Below, one piece after another: positions 26,075 to 34,682 of a DNA stretch of 64,000 nucleotides. This DNA comes from Pseudalkalibacillus berkeleyi (GTDB lineage Bacteria; Bacillota; Bacilli; Bacillales; Fictibacillaceae). Location: NCBI RefSeq assembly GCF_021608225.1, contig NZ_JAKIJS010000001.1, positions 124,001-188,000 on the forward strand, in the 5' to 3' direction. The position numbers were made by a program, and so were the translations under genes. The notes under the pieces were generated by a model. That model worked only from the letters and a program-made list of their open reading frames with translations, did not search any database and had not been told where the DNA came from. The stretch's first letter is position 1, and every line of letters begins with the position of its first letter.

Positions 26075-26950
26075 ATGAAACTAATTGCAATTGATATGGA
26101 TGGTACACTCGTAAATAACAATACAACAATTAATGAAGAAAATGTCCAGGCGATCAAACAGGCACAAGAAGTAGGGATTCACGTAGTTGTTGCAACGGGA
26201 CGTGCGTATAATGAAGCGGTGAATCCAATCCGCGAGGCTGGACTGAACCTCCCAATTATTGCGATTAATGGAGCGCAATTCAGATCTACGGAAGGCGAAA
26301 TCAAGAACAGTATTACGCTCTCTAAAGAAACGTACTATAGAGTAGATGAATTGCTCGATCATTATTCAATGTATTATGAGCTGTATACAAATAAAGGGAC
26401 ATATAGTAACGATCCACAAATGGCGATCGACATCATCGTTGATATCATTAAGAGTGCAAACCCTGAGGTAACAGAGGAACATGCACATCGACTAGCTGAA
26501 TACCGTGTTAACAACGGCAGTATCCATTCGGTGGATGAATACCATTCAATTGTAGAGGACCCAGAGGTTGAGATCTATAAGTTGTTAAGTTTTTCTCGAA
26601 ATGAGAAAAATCGATCCAATGCTTTAAATGACTTTTTAACGTTTAATGATTTAGCGGTGAGTCGTTCGGCGGAAGCAAATATTGAAATTACACATCGAGA
26701 TGCTCAAAAGGGGATAGCAGTAAAAAATTATGCTGATGAACTAGGCATTCCTATGAGCGAAGTTATGGCAATTGGGGACAACTACAACGATGTTTCGATG
26801 TTTGAGCTCGCTGGATATAGTGTTGCAATGGGGAACGCAGAGGAAGATATTAAGAAACTCTGCTCGTTTACGACAAAAACGAACGATGAAAGTGGAGTTG
26901 CGCATGCTATTCAGACGTTTATGCGGAAAAATAAAGTCATTCAGAGCTAA
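26075..26950 (+). CDS. Cof-type HAD-IIB phosphatase
   Basis: Haloacid dehalogenase superfamily hydrolase of 291 residues. Motif I is IAIDMDGTLVNN (residues 4-15) with the nucleophilic aspartate, motif II is VATGRAYNEAV, and the C-terminal motif IV reads VMAIGDNYNDVSMFELAGYSVAMGNA near residue 230. The IIB cap lies between. Likely a sugar-phosphate or FMN/PLP-type phosphatase; the substrate is not readable. ATG 26075 is supported by AAAGGACAGGA; the TTG at 26030 would only add a lysine-rich extension. Single gene. Confidence 0.9.
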   Translation: MKLIAIDMDGTLVNNNTTINEENVQAIKQAQEVGIHVVVATGRAYNEAVNPIREAGLNLPIIAINGAQFRSTEGEIKNSITLSKETYYRVDELLDHYSMYYELYTNKGTYSNDPQMAIDIIVDIIKSANPEVTEEHAHRLAEYRVNNGSIHSVDEYHSIVEDPEVEIYKLLSFSRNEKNRSNALNDFLTFNDLAVSRSAEANIEITHRDAQKGIAVKNYADELGIPMSEVMAIGDNYNDVSMFELAGYSVAMGNAEEDIKKLCSFTTKTNDESGVAHAIQTFMRKNKVIQS

Positions 26951-26990
26951 AATGAGGCTGAAGTAAGTGATTAGCACTCTAAAATGGTTA

Positions 26991-27070
26991 TTATCTAGAA
27001 AAATAGAAAATTATCTAGAAAAATCCGAAATTATCTAGAAAAAACCAGATTTATCTAGAAAACCTCAAAA
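26991..27070. repeat. 20-bp tandem array, core TTATCTAGAAAA
   Basis: Four units begin at 26991, 27011, 27031 and 27051, exact 20-bp period. Each carries TTATCTAGAAAA, which contains the palindrome TCTAGA, plus a variable tail (ATAGAAAA, ATCCGAAA, AACCAGAT). It lies in the convergent gap between the HAD gene and phnE, just before the shared terminator. The layout matches the 21-bp arrays. Confidence 0.85.
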
Positions 27071-27091
27071 CGGCCTCCATAATTCATAATG

Positions 27092-27126
27092 AAAGGGAGT
27101 GACATCGCGTCACTCCCCTTTTTTTA
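27092..27126. terminator. Terminator, probably used from both sides
   Basis: GGGAGTGAC (27095-27103) pairs with GTCACTCCC (27109-27117) around ATCGC. T-runs flank it on both strands, so it can end the HAD gene and the phn operon. Confidence 0.85.
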
Positions 27127-27924
27127 TACGATTCTTTTTCTGATTGCTGTACTGAAATAATCAATAATACTAACAAAGATGATGATAACGAGTAGAATCA
27201 TACCGACTTCATCCCAGTTTCGGTTACGAGATGAGATGACGAGTAATGTTCCGATTCCACCAGCACCGATGATACCAAGAATTGTGGAAGCTCGAACATC
27301 AATTTCAAAACGATAAATTGCATAAGACATGAACTCAGGAATAACCTGAGGCATGATACCGTAAAAGAAAGTTTGTATCTTATTTGCTCCGTTCGCTTCC
27401 ATCGCTTCAACGACGTTCATATCAATTGATTCGATAACTTCTGAATACAGTTTACCAAGCATACCGACTGAGTGAATCGCAATGGCTAGAACCCCGGCGA
27501 ATGCACCAGGACCAATCGCAACAACAAAGATCAATGCGAGTAGAATTTCAGGAAACGTTCGGTCAGCATTCAAAATCCATTTGCCTAACGTGTTGAGAAA
27601 TGGATTTCGGTTAATATTAGATGCTGCGAAAAATCCGAAAGGTATGGCTAAAATGGCAGCCATAAATGACCCTGTAAATGCGATGAACAATGTTTCCATC
27701 ATATATTCCATAACTTTTTCTGCGAACGTAAAATCTGGGCTGAAAAGTTTTGGAATGACGCGGTCAAAGTTAGTGATTGTTCTTTCACTGAAAATCCGAC
27801 CCCAAGGTATTTCAATAGTAGCAAATGCCCACACATACAGTGCGATTAACCCGATGCTAATGGCGATATTACGAACTACTTTAATTGGACTTTTCTTTGG
27901 TTTAGGAGGTACATGCATGTTCAT
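27124..27924 (-). CDS. phnE: Phosphonate-type ABC transporter permease (second PhnE)
   Basis: Inner membrane permease, 266 residues with about six helices. The EAA loop signature SVGMLGKLYSEVIESIDMNVVEAMEANGANKIQTFFYGIMPQ is clear near residue 170-200. The start overlaps the first permease stop by one base (TAATG). Two permease genes in one phn operon are common in Gram-positive bacteria and likely form a heterodimer. The cargo could be phosphonate, phosphite or phosphate; no C-P lyase genes are nearby. Confidence 0.92.
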   Translation of the reverse strand: MNMHVPPKPKKSPIKVVRNIAISIGLIALYVWAFATIEIPWGRIFSERTITNFDRVIPKLFSPDFTFAEKVMEYMMETLFIAFTGSFMAAILAIPFGFFAASNINRNPFLNTLGKWILNADRTFPEILLALIFVVAIGPGAFAGVLAIAIHSVGMLGKLYSEVIESIDMNVVEAMEANGANKIQTFFYGIMPQVIPEFMSYAIYRFEIDVRASTILGIIGAGGIGTLLVISSRNRNWDEVGMILLVIIIFVSIIDYFSTAIRKRIV

Positions 27925-28733
27925 TATACGAGTCGCCCCCTTAACTTATTGCTTATGTAGTCGATGATGACAACTACTACGAATGTAATCACAATGATTG
28001 TACTTACATTTTGATAACTTAAGAAGTTTATTTGTTGTCTGAGAATCAATCCGATTCCACCTGCACCAACGAAACCTAGCACAACGGATGCACGCACGTT
28101 AATTTCAAACACATATAATGTGAATGATACGAATTGAGGTAAGACTTGAGGAACGACAGCGTACCAAATGACTTGAAGTGTATTTCCGCCGGATGCTCGG
28201 ATTGCCTCTAATGGATTCATATCAATCGACTCAATCGTTTCACTAATCAACTTCGCAAGAATTCCTAACGAGAAAATGATCAATGCGAGGATTCCTGGAA
28301 ATACGCCAATTCCGAATAATCCAACGAACACCACAGCTAAGATCAGTTCTGGAATTGTACGCATAATATTTAAGAACATTTTCGTCACATTGTATAAAAA
28401 TTTATTGTGAACAATATTATTCGCTGCGAGTAAACTAAACGGTATACATAAAATGCCGGCAATAGTCGTAGCGATCAATGCCATCTTAATTGTTTCAAGC
28501 AGCTTGTCCATAACAACATTCGAATATCCCCAGTTTGGAGGGAACAGCTGGACAAACATCATCCAAACATTCTTAAAGAAATCGGCGTCAAATCGAAGAA
28601 TGGATGAATTAGTCATTGCGGAACTGAAAATATAAAGCCCTATGACAACGAGTAAAATAATATTCATTCGTAGTTTTGCTTTACTTGAAACTAAGCCAGT
28701 TGGAACTACATTCGTATTAAGGGGTTTGGTCAT
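27924..28733 (-). CDS. phnE: Phosphonate-type ABC transporter permease (first PhnE)
   Basis: A 269-residue permease with the EAA loop SLGILAKLISETIESIDMNPLEAIRASGGNTLQVIWYAVVPQ, a close paralogue of the second permease. I chose ATG 28733 because AAGGAAG precedes it; an in-frame ATG at 28805 lies deep within phnC and would add 24 residues. The 3' end of phnC is overlapped by 17 bp, and the next permease by 1 bp, so phnC and both permeases are translationally coupled. Confidence 0.92.
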   Translation of the reverse strand: MTKPLNTNVVPTGLVSSKAKLRMNIILLVVIGLYIFSSAMTNSSILRFDADFFKNVWMMFVQLFPPNWGYSNVVMDKLLETIKMALIATTIAGILCIPFSLLAANNIVHNKFLYNVTKMFLNIMRTIPELILAVVFVGLFGIGVFPGILALIIFSLGILAKLISETIESIDMNPLEAIRASGGNTLQVIWYAVVPQVLPQFVSFTLYVFEINVRASVVLGFVGAGGIGLILRQQINFLSYQNVSTIIVITFVVVVIIDYISNKLRGRLV

Positions 28734-29505
28734 TGTCTTCCTTGCCCCCTCGAATATCATCTTCTTTAATCGGACGGCCGTAAATTTCCTCAAACGTTTG
28801 TTCATTCACTTCACTTGCAGGACCATCAAATACGATTTCACCAGAACGCATACCGATTATTCTATCTGCATATTCCATAGCCATGTCGATAAAGTGTAGG
28901 TTAACGATAGTCGTAATATTATCTTCACGATTAATTTTTTGTAAATATTTCATGACCTGATGGGAGGTAGGTGGATCTAAACTTGCTACCGGCTCATCAG
29001 CTAAAACGACAGATGGTTGTTGTGTAAGAACACGCGCAATGGAGACACGTTGTTGTTGTCCACCACTTAATTGGTCTGCTCTTGAATAAAGCTTTTCTTC
29101 AATATTGACGCGTTTTAAGCTTTCGTAAGCAAGTGCCATATCTTCTTTAGAATACATGTTCATAATACTCTTCATCGTACCAGTATGACCGAGGCGACCA
29201 GAGATGACGTTCTTCATTACTGTAGAACGTTTTACAAGATTATAGTTTTGAAATATCATACCGACTTTTGTTCGAAGTTTACGAAGGTCTTTTCCTTTAT
29301 ATTTTAATATATTTGTATCATCAACGAGTAGTTCACCATGTGTCGGCGTAACCAGTCGGTTGATACTTCGAATGAAAGTGGATTTCCCTGCGCCAGATAG
29401 ACCTACAATGACGACAAATTCACCTTCATTAATTTTCACATTTACGTTTTTCAATCCTTGAGTACCGTTTGGATATACGAGTGATAAATCCTTAAATTCT
29501 ATCAT
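28717..29505 (-). CDS. phnC: Phosphonate-type ABC transporter ATPase
   Basis: ATP-binding subunit of 262 residues that powers uptake. Walker A GLSGAGKST at residues 35-43, Q-loop near residue 87 (MIFQNYNLV), ABC signature LSGGQQQR near residue 147, Walker B VVLADEPVASLD near residue 165 and the switch histidine in NLHFIDMA. Begins 131 bp downstream of phnD, with a terminator-like hairpin in between that may set subunit ratios. Confidence 0.94.
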   Translation of the reverse strand: MIEFKDLSLVYPNGTQGLKNVNVKINEGEFVVIVGLSGAGKSTFIRSINRLVTPTHGELLVDDTNILKYKGKDLRKLRTKVGMIFQNYNLVKRSTVMKNVISGRLGHTGTMKSIMNMYSKEDMALAYESLKRVNIEEKLYSRADQLSGGQQQRVSIARVLTQQPSVVLADEPVASLDPPTSHQVMKYLQKINREDNITTIVNLHFIDMAMEYADRIIGMRSGEIVFDGPASEVNEQTFEEIYGRPIKEDDIRGGKEDNDQTP

Positions 29506-29587
29506 ACTTACTCCCCTAACATGAATGTGTTTATTTTTTAGTAGATGAAGAGGACTCTTTACTACTAATAAAGCTATATTTGTGTAG

Positions 29588-29615
29588 AAAAAAAGGGAGA
29601 AGGCTAGCTTCCCCC
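29588..29615 (-). terminator. Intercistronic terminator between phnD and phnC
   Basis: On the minus strand GGGGGAAG pairs with CTTCTCCC around CTAGC, then a run of seven T. It lies just after phnD and before phnC, so it probably attenuates read-through, leaving the binding protein in excess. Confidence 0.7.
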
Positions 29616-29636
29616 TGTGCTAATTTGTTATAAATA

Positions 29637-30542
29637 CTAGTTGTCTAGTAAGTTCGTGTCTTTAAATTTCTCGTAAGTATTTCGAACGACATCATATTCA
29701 CTGTCTTCAGCTTCAATGATCGCATCCCAGCTGTATACTTCATTCATTACTTCAATCATTTCTTTATCGTCATTGAAAGATAGGAATGTTTCTTTAATCT
29801 TCTTTTTCCACTCATCAGATAGATCTTTTGTTACAGAAATCGTATCGTTTGGAATGTCAGACGTGTATTCAATAACTTTTAATTTGTCCTTAACATCTGG
29901 ATAGTCTTCTTCAATAGTAGAACGGGCATCGTCAAAAGTAGTTGCTACATCAGCGTCACCTTCATATACAGAGATCAAGGCGTTATCATGGCCACCAGCT
30001 TCAATCGTGTTCGAGAAGAAACCAGATTGAACATCCTCTACATTAAACTTGTCCATGATTTGTGCAGCTGGGAATAGGAATCCACTTGTTGATGTTAAGT
30101 CAGGAATTGCCCATGTCTTACCCTTCATGTCTTCAAGTGATTCAATGTTAGAATCAGCATGAACGACATATTGTGCTCGGTATGTACCGCTACCAAAACG
30201 CTCAGACTTTAAAATAACTTCTACACCGTGTTTTTCATTTGCAAGAACATAACCGAATGCAGGTAAAAATCCGATTTGTACTTGATTGCTTCCCATTGCC
30301 TCAACAAGAGCTGAGTAACTTGTCATAAGCTGACCTTCAACTTCAACACCAAGCTCCTCACTTAGCTTATCAGCAAGTGGTTTAACAGTGTCTGCAATTT
30401 CGTCAGAATCTTGTGAAGGGACAAATCCCATAATGATCTTTTCTGGATCTTCCCCAATAGAACCACTGTCACTACTTGTACCACATGCAGTCAATCCAAT
30501 TGCCAGTAAAGCAGCAAACAAAAGCGCAATTACCTTTTTCAT
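29637..30542 (-). CDS. phnD: Phosphonate-type ABC transporter binding lipoprotein
   Basis: Extracytoplasmic substrate-binding protein, 301 residues. The N terminus is a lipoprotein signal peptide (MKKVIALLFAALLAIG) with the lipobox LTAC, so the mature protein is anchored outside the membrane. The PhnD family pattern IIMGFVPSQDSDEIADTVKPLADKLSEELG follows, and TSTSGFLFPAAQIM lies near residue 140. ATG 30542 is preferred over ATG 30548 because the AGGGGG site lies 8 bp from it. First gene of phnDCEE. Confidence 0.93.
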   Translation of the reverse strand: MKKVIALLFAALLAIGLTACGTSSDSGSIGEDPEKIIMGFVPSQDSDEIADTVKPLADKLSEELGVEVEGQLMTSYSALVEAMGSNQVQIGFLPAFGYVLANEKHGVEVILKSERFGSGTYRAQYVVHADSNIESLEDMKGKTWAIPDLTSTSGFLFPAAQIMDKFNVEDVQSGFFSNTIEAGGHDNALISVYEGDADVATTFDDARSTIEEDYPDVKDKLKVIEYTSDIPNDTISVTKDLSDEWKKKIKETFLSFNDDKEMIEVMNEVYSWDAIIEAEDSEYDVVRNTYEKFKDTNLLDN

Positions 30543-30753
30543 TCCCATTTCCCCCTAGAAAGTTTTAGAATGTTTTGATTCATTGACCCTATTATCCTAT
30601 AATTCTACAAACTTTTCCATACTCATTTCCAAAATATAAGTAATTTTTACATATTAATGCTGAAATAGGTCATACTAATCAACTTTGCTATCTATAAAAA
30701 GAACAATTATAATGACAAAGAACAAAGGTCAGTACAAAGTGAGGGATATAAAA

Positions 30754-31584
30754 ATGAAAGATTTTTATTCGGATTACAAATTGATCATCTTTGATCTTGA
30801 CGGTACTTTATATGAAGATACAGATCACTTTGATCACTACGCGTCACTATTAAAAGAGAGAGTTGCACTTGAACATCAGGAAGATTTTATAGCCGATTAT
30901 ATAGCAATGAAAAAAGGTGCTCATGCAGTTGGTATTGGTAAGGCGTATGATGCCGTACACGATTCAGTACTAACGCTAGATCCACTTACATTGAAAGTGA
31001 CTCATGTGCAAAACTGGGATGGATCAGAATGGGATCAAGAGAAAGTCAGAAGTACATATAAGGATGATCTCACGTTTGATTTCGAGAACATTATCGCGGT
31101 CGGTGATGGGTGGTGGCTTCCGTACTCTTCAGCTAGACACCATGGTGTTTCAGTAGAAGATACGTATCAATGTTATACGAGAACGAAAGATTTCATGGTC
31201 ACGGATGACTTCCAACTGACGAAGACACCTGGGTTGAAAGAGGGTTTATTAAAGTTAAAAGAAGAGGCAGAAGTCGTACTTGTCACGAATAGCGAGGAAG
31301 ACGATGTGCAACGACTCTTGTTGGAGTTAGACCTAGATGAAATCTTCCCTGAAATTGTACCGCTTGCACAAAAACCTGTCCAAACAAAGGAAATATTTCA
31401 AAATCTAATGAAGAAATACGGTGCAAGTCCTGGGGAAACAATCTCCATTGGTGATAACTTAATCAATGAAATTGCACCTGCTTTATTACTAGGTATGAAG
31501 ACCATTTATATTCAGCCGACAGGCATCGAATTAGAACATGACAACTTGAAGGTCGTGAACGGACTAGAAGAACTGTTTAAATAA
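30754..31584 (+). CDS. HAD family hydrolase
   Basis: Cytosolic HAD hydrolase of 276 residues. Motif I LIIFDLDGTLYEDTDHF near residue 11, motif II VVLVTNSEED near residue 180, and a C-terminal ISIGDNLINEIAPALLLGMKTIYIQP near residue 235. The cap between residues 30 and 160 is unlike common phosphoglycolate phosphatases, and I cannot assign a substrate. ATG 30754 follows GTGAGGG. Divergent from phnD, which may or may not matter functionally. Confidence 0.85.
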   Translation: MKDFYSDYKLIIFDLDGTLYEDTDHFDHYASLLKERVALEHQEDFIADYIAMKKGAHAVGIGKAYDAVHDSVLTLDPLTLKVTHVQNWDGSEWDQEKVRSTYKDDLTFDFENIIAVGDGWWLPYSSARHHGVSVEDTYQCYTRTKDFMVTDDFQLTKTPGLKEGLLKLKEEAEVVLVTNSEEDDVQRLLLELDLDEIFPEIVPLAQKPVQTKEIFQNLMKKYGASPGETISIGDNLINEIAPALLLGMKTIYIQPTGIELEHDNLKVVNGLEELFK

Positions 31585-31630
31585 AATCCTTTGTTTGAGA
31601 ATCATGTTTTTTTACTATTTTATTGTAGTG

Positions 31631-31713
31631 CAAGGTGCTCGAGGTCGCTTCGATTCATCACATAACACCAAGAACGTGTTATTGTGATGAACCTCCAGCG
31701 CTCTACACACCTT
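31631..31713 (+). other. Multi-helix structured intergenic sequence
   Basis: Between the HAD gene and its terminator, TTCATCACATAACAC (31654) can pair with GTGTTATTGTGATGAA (ending 31691) as a 15-bp stem with one bulge. Outer GAGGT/ACCTC and AAGGTG/CACCTT pairs could close a larger junction. It is probably transcribed as the 3' end of the HAD mRNA. It could be an RNA element or a dispersed repeat. No known riboswitch class was recognised. Confidence 0.4.
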
Positions 31714-31758
31714 ACCACGGCGATCACGCTTTTCGTGATTCCGTGGTCTTTTTTTTTC
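31714..31758 (+). terminator. Strong intrinsic terminator
   Basis: ACCACGG-cg-ATCACG pairs with CGTGAT-t-CCGTGGT around a 5-nt loop, followed by about ten T residues. Confidence 0.9.
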
Positions 31759-31766
31759 AATTATAT

Positions 31767-31816
31767 TGATAATGATTCTCAAATTCATTGACAGTCATTC
31801 TCAATTGCAATAAACT
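31767..31816 (+). promoter_or_regulatory. Fur-controlled promoter
   Basis: TGATAATGATTCTCA (31767-31781) matches the 7-1-7 Fur box at 14 of 15 bases, and TGACAGTCATTCTCA (31789-31803) at about 12. The second box overlaps the promoter TTGACA (31788-31793), 17-bp spacer, TAAACT (31811-31816). Iron-loaded Fur would block transcription of the downstream ATPase-fhuF pair. Confidence 0.85.
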
Positions 31817-31923
31817 TAAGGCAGTGCAATTATGAATAAGGCTCATTGTTCACGCATAACCTTTCTTGGATGAACAACATCAAGAAGGTCCAAATACAGA
31901 GCTATTAAAAAGGGGAGAAAAAC

Positions 31924-32742
31924 ATGTTTTCTCTTGAAACGAAAGATATTACACTAGCTTATCAAGATACACCTATAATAGAAAATTTAAATTTAAAGAT
32001 ACCTAAAGGAAAGATTACTGTTCTCATAGGAAGTAATGGCTCTGGAAAATCAACCTTGTTGAAAGCGCTTGCGCGTTTGCTGAAACCGAAGTCTGGTAAC
32101 ATTATCATTAATGGTAAAGATCTTCACCAATCTTCAACGAAAAAGGTTGCACGGCAACTTGCGATATTACCACAGTCCCCAGTTACACCTGAGGGTTTGA
32201 CGGTGATTCAATTAGTGAAGCAAGGTAGGTATCCTTATCAAACGTGGCTTCAGCAGTGGTCAAAAAAAGATGAGGAAGCCGTTCGATCCGCATTGGAAGC
32301 GACACACTTACTCGAGCTACAAGATCGTCCCGTCGACTCATTATCTGGCGGGCAGCGACAGCGTGCTTGGATTGCTATGTCGCTTGCGCAAAATACAGAA
32401 ACGATTTTACTTGATGAGCCAACGACCTATTTAGACCTTGCTCATCAAATTGAAGTACTTGATTTGCTATTCGATTTGAACCAAAACGAACAGCGGACGA
32501 TCGTCATGGTGCTTCATGACTTGAACCTAGCATGTCGTTATGCAGATCATATCGTTGCTGTCCATGATAAAGGTGTTTATGCAGAAGGTGCGCCAGAACG
32601 TATTATTACGCCTGAACTCGTGCAAGATGTGTTTGGATTACAGTCCCAAATTTCTTATGATCCTATGTTTGGTACACCTTTATGTATACCTTGTGGGAAG
32701 GGTAGGAGAGTGAACCATGACATCCGCCGTGCAAATGCATAA
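31924..32742 (+). CDS. Siderophore/haem-type ABC transporter ATPase (FecE-like)
   Basis: ATP-binding protein of the iron-siderophore importer class, 272 residues. Walker [11 protein letters not shown] near residue 37, the characteristic [26 protein letters not shown] near residue 82, signature [18 protein letters not shown] near residue 139, and Walker [16 protein letters not shown]. It starts after AGGGGAG. No permease or binding protein gene is adjacent, so it must serve a transporter encoded elsewhere. Its 3' end overlaps the FhuF-like gene by 26 bp. Fur boxes upstream support an iron role. Confidence 0.92.
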   Translation: MFSLETKDITLAYQDTPIIENLNLKIPKGKITVLIGSNGSGKSTLLKALARLLKPKSGNIIINGKDLHQSSTKKVARQLAILPQSPVTPEGLTVIQLVKQGRYPYQTWLQQWSKKDEEAVRSALEATHLLELQDRPVDSLSGGQRQRAWIAMSLAQNTETILLDEPTTYLDLAHQIEVLDLLFDLNQNEQRTIVMVLHDLNLACRYADHIVAVHDKGVYAEGAPERIITPELVQDVFGLQSQISYDPMFGTPLCIPCGKGRRVNHDIRRANA

Positions 32743-33490
32743 TCAATTTGAATTTCTACAGGAACATTATCGTCTAACAAAAAGCAAACCTTCTGATGCT
32801 TCAGGACTTTCTTCAGAAGATTTGTTACATACAAGTGAAGTCATCAAGTTTATTGATGATGAACTCATCCCATTGTTGAATGCACCGAGTAGATTGGTTG
32901 CCGCTTCACAGTTCTCGAAAAAGTATGCGTTCCTTATTACCGTGCCGTTCTTTTCGAGTTTCACCCTTTTTGATCAAGTGTTAAATATTGATATTGATCA
33001 ATGTAGCGTACAACCTGACTCGAAAAAAGGTTTCAAAGGCCCACGATTAATGCTGAAGAGTGAGCGAACTTCACCTACTGCAACTGATCGTGAAGGTGCG
33101 GTTCACAACGCGATTGAAAAGGTGTTTAAAAATCATGTTCGATTAGTCTGGGAACGATTAAATGAAGCTGCTTCCGTACCGATGCCGGTATTGTGGGAAA
33201 ACACGGCAATTTATATTTACTGGCTTTACGAAACTAGCCTACTAAAGCATGATTTGGTTGCACAGCGAAAGATTCAAGAGGATTTTGATTTGTTACTAGA
33301 AGCGCCGGGTGAATGTTTTGGTTTAAATGAAAATCCATTGAAAAAGTTCCATCATGAAAAAAGAGAACTTTTGAAAAGTGCACCGCTTGTTCGTGTCCGT
33401 AAGACATGTTGTTTATATTATGAAGTGAACGAAGAACGTAAATTTTGTAAAACCTGTCCAAGATGTTTATCAGGATACACAGAATCATAA
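32717..33490 (+). CDS. FhuF-like [2Fe-2S] siderophore-iron reductase
   Basis: A 257-residue protein whose C terminus carries [21 protein letters not shown], the cysteine-rich end typical of FhuF-type ferric reductases. Here the spacing reads CC-x11-C-x2-C-x2-C, one residue longer than the classic CC-x10-C-x2-C. Such proteins reduce ferric siderophores in the cytosol to release iron. The body (residues 1-220) resembles IucA/IucC C-terminal-like FhuF domains. The start ATG 32717 lies inside the ATPase gene, which implies coupled synthesis. Ends with a strong terminator. Confidence 0.85.
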   Translation: MTSAVQMHNQFEFLQEHYRLTKSKPSDASGLSSEDLLHTSEVIKFIDDELIPLLNAPSRLVAASQFSKKYAFLITVPFFSSFTLFDQVLNIDIDQCSVQPDSKKGFKGPRLMLKSERTSPTATDREGAVHNAIEKVFKNHVRLVWERLNEAASVPMPVLWENTAIYIYWLYETSLLKHDLVAQRKIQEDFDLLLEAPGECFGLNENPLKKFHHEKRELLKSAPLVRVRKTCCLYYEVNEERKFCKTCPRCLSGYTES

Positions 33491-33501
33491 AAGTAAAGAC
33501 T

Positions 33502-33540
33502 CGCAAGCGACTTTAACTCGAAGTCACTTGCGTTTTTTTA
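33502..33540 (+). terminator. Intrinsic terminator of fhuF-like operon
   Basis: CGCAAG-GACTT pairs with AAGTC-CTTGCG around a short loop, followed by seven T residues. Confidence 0.88.
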
Positions 33541-33674
33541 CGTTTAAATAAAAAATTGGAAAAGGAAATGAAAGATTCCTATTGAATTCATGAGATAATG
33601 ATAAGAGAAGACGAGAAAGCACATATTCGTGAACAAGATTAACTAAAAAGTTGGACAAAGATTAAAAAATATTG

Positions 33675-33706
33675 TTGACCTTGTGGTGCACAACACGGTT
33701 TATGAT
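33675..33706 (+). promoter_or_regulatory. MerR-type promoter with 20-bp spacer
   Basis: TTGACC (33675-33680) and TATGAT (33701-33706) are separated by 20 bp. The spacer contains the dyad TTGTGGTGCACAA (33681-33693). An over-long spacer with an operator inside it is the hallmark of promoters activated by MerR proteins through DNA distortion. It drives the merR-like gene itself. Confidence 0.7.
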
Positions 33707-33725
33707 TATTTGTGAGGTGGCAATC

Positions 33726-34076
33726 GTGTATAAGGTTAGTGAGTTTTCAAAAATGACAGGGTTGAGTAAGGAAACATTACGGTATTATGCGGAGATCAAG
33801 CTTCTTGAACCCGTTTATATCGATCCTGGGAATAAGTATCGGTATTATGATAATGGGTCCTACTTGGTTGCACGGCTTCTCGTCTATCTAAGAAAATTTA
33901 ATTTTACCATTCAAGAGATGTTAACGGTCGTTAATGATGAATCGTTTGATAATCTAGAAGGTTTAATTAGAGAAAAACGACAAAACTTAGTAGAAGAGAT
34001 GAATCGGTTACAATCCATTATTGAAGAGATGGACGAATTTTTTGAATTAGGAATAGGAGATGAAGATCATGATTAA
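33726..34076 (+). CDS. MerR family transcriptional regulator
   Basis: A 116-residue regulator. The N-terminal winged helix reads VYKVSEFSKMTGLSKETLRYYAEIKLLEP with the usual LRYY motif, then RYYDNGSYLVARLLVYLRKFNFTIQEM, and a dimerisation coiled coil (residues 75-108). GTG 33726 is supported by TGAGGTGG; upstream frames have no ribosome site and would precede the promoter. The C terminus (FELGIGDEDHD) lacks cysteines, so a metal ligand is unlikely. It is coupled to the next gene by overlap and is probably autoregulated. Confidence 0.88.
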   Translation: MYKVSEFSKMTGLSKETLRYYAEIKLLEPVYIDPGNKYRYYDNGSYLVARLLVYLRKFNFTIQEMLTVVNDESFDNLEGLIREKRQNLVEEMNRLQSIIEEMDEFFELGIGDEDHD

Positions 34077-34533
34077 GTGGGAAGAGGAAAGAGTCATACC
34101 TGTGAACATTGAAGTAATTTGGAATCTGTTTGAAATTGAAAACTTAAGCCGAATCATGCCTGGCGTTGTGGAGACGAAGGTGCTAGAGAAGAAAGAAGGA
34201 GTTGTCGGGTCTACTTATCAACAAAAATATAAGGAAGGTAAGCGTGTTGAAACTTATATTGTTGAAGACCTTGAGCATGAGGACACACCAGAGAAGAAGC
34301 ATAATAAGTCTGGATTTACATTGGCGAAAGCTTTTGAGATTGAAGCGTCATTTACATTGATTAAATTAAATGAGAATGAAACGAAGTTCATTTACACAGG
34401 ACAGAATAAAGGAGTGAATTTCTTAGGGAAGACTTTGTTGAAGCTAGGTGGGAAAAGAAATAACCAGAAAGTTGTCACTGACTTTATGGACAGAGTTGAA
34501 AAAGAATCAATCAAAGAGGGTAATGCAAAGTAA
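34069..34533 (+). CDS. SRPBCC (START-like) fold protein
   Basis: A 154-residue protein with the polyketide cyclase/SRPBCC pattern: VNIEVIWNLFEIENLSRIMPGVVETKVL near the N terminus and a C-terminal amphipathic helix. These form a hydrophobic ligand cavity. It begins inside the merR-like gene (8-bp overlap), so it may bind or process the effector sensed by that regulator; this is inference. ATG 34069 has an AGGAG site at good spacing, and ATG 34060 is too close to it. Confidence 0.8.
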   Translation: MIKWEEERVIPVNIEVIWNLFEIENLSRIMPGVVETKVLEKKEGVVGSTYQQKYKEGKRVETYIVEDLEHEDTPEKKHNKSGFTLAKAFEIEASFTLIKLNENETKFIYTGQNKGVNFLGKTLLKLGGKRNNQKVVTDFMDRVEKESIKEGNAK

Positions 34534-34567
34534 TCTTGTAAACAGGATAACTTAGAAAAGTATGATG

Positions 34568-34598
34568 AAGGAGCTTGGGGATGCCAAGCTCCTTTTTA
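34568..34598 (+). terminator. Intrinsic terminator
   Basis: AAGGAGCTTGG pairs perfectly with CCAAGCTCCTT around GGATG, followed by a T-run. Confidence 0.9.
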
Positions 34599-34682
34599 TA
34601 CATAAACTTAATGGTACAACTGTTCTAATCGTGGACAAAGGTTATTACAATAATAATGGACAATCACAAGAGGGGTGAATGT

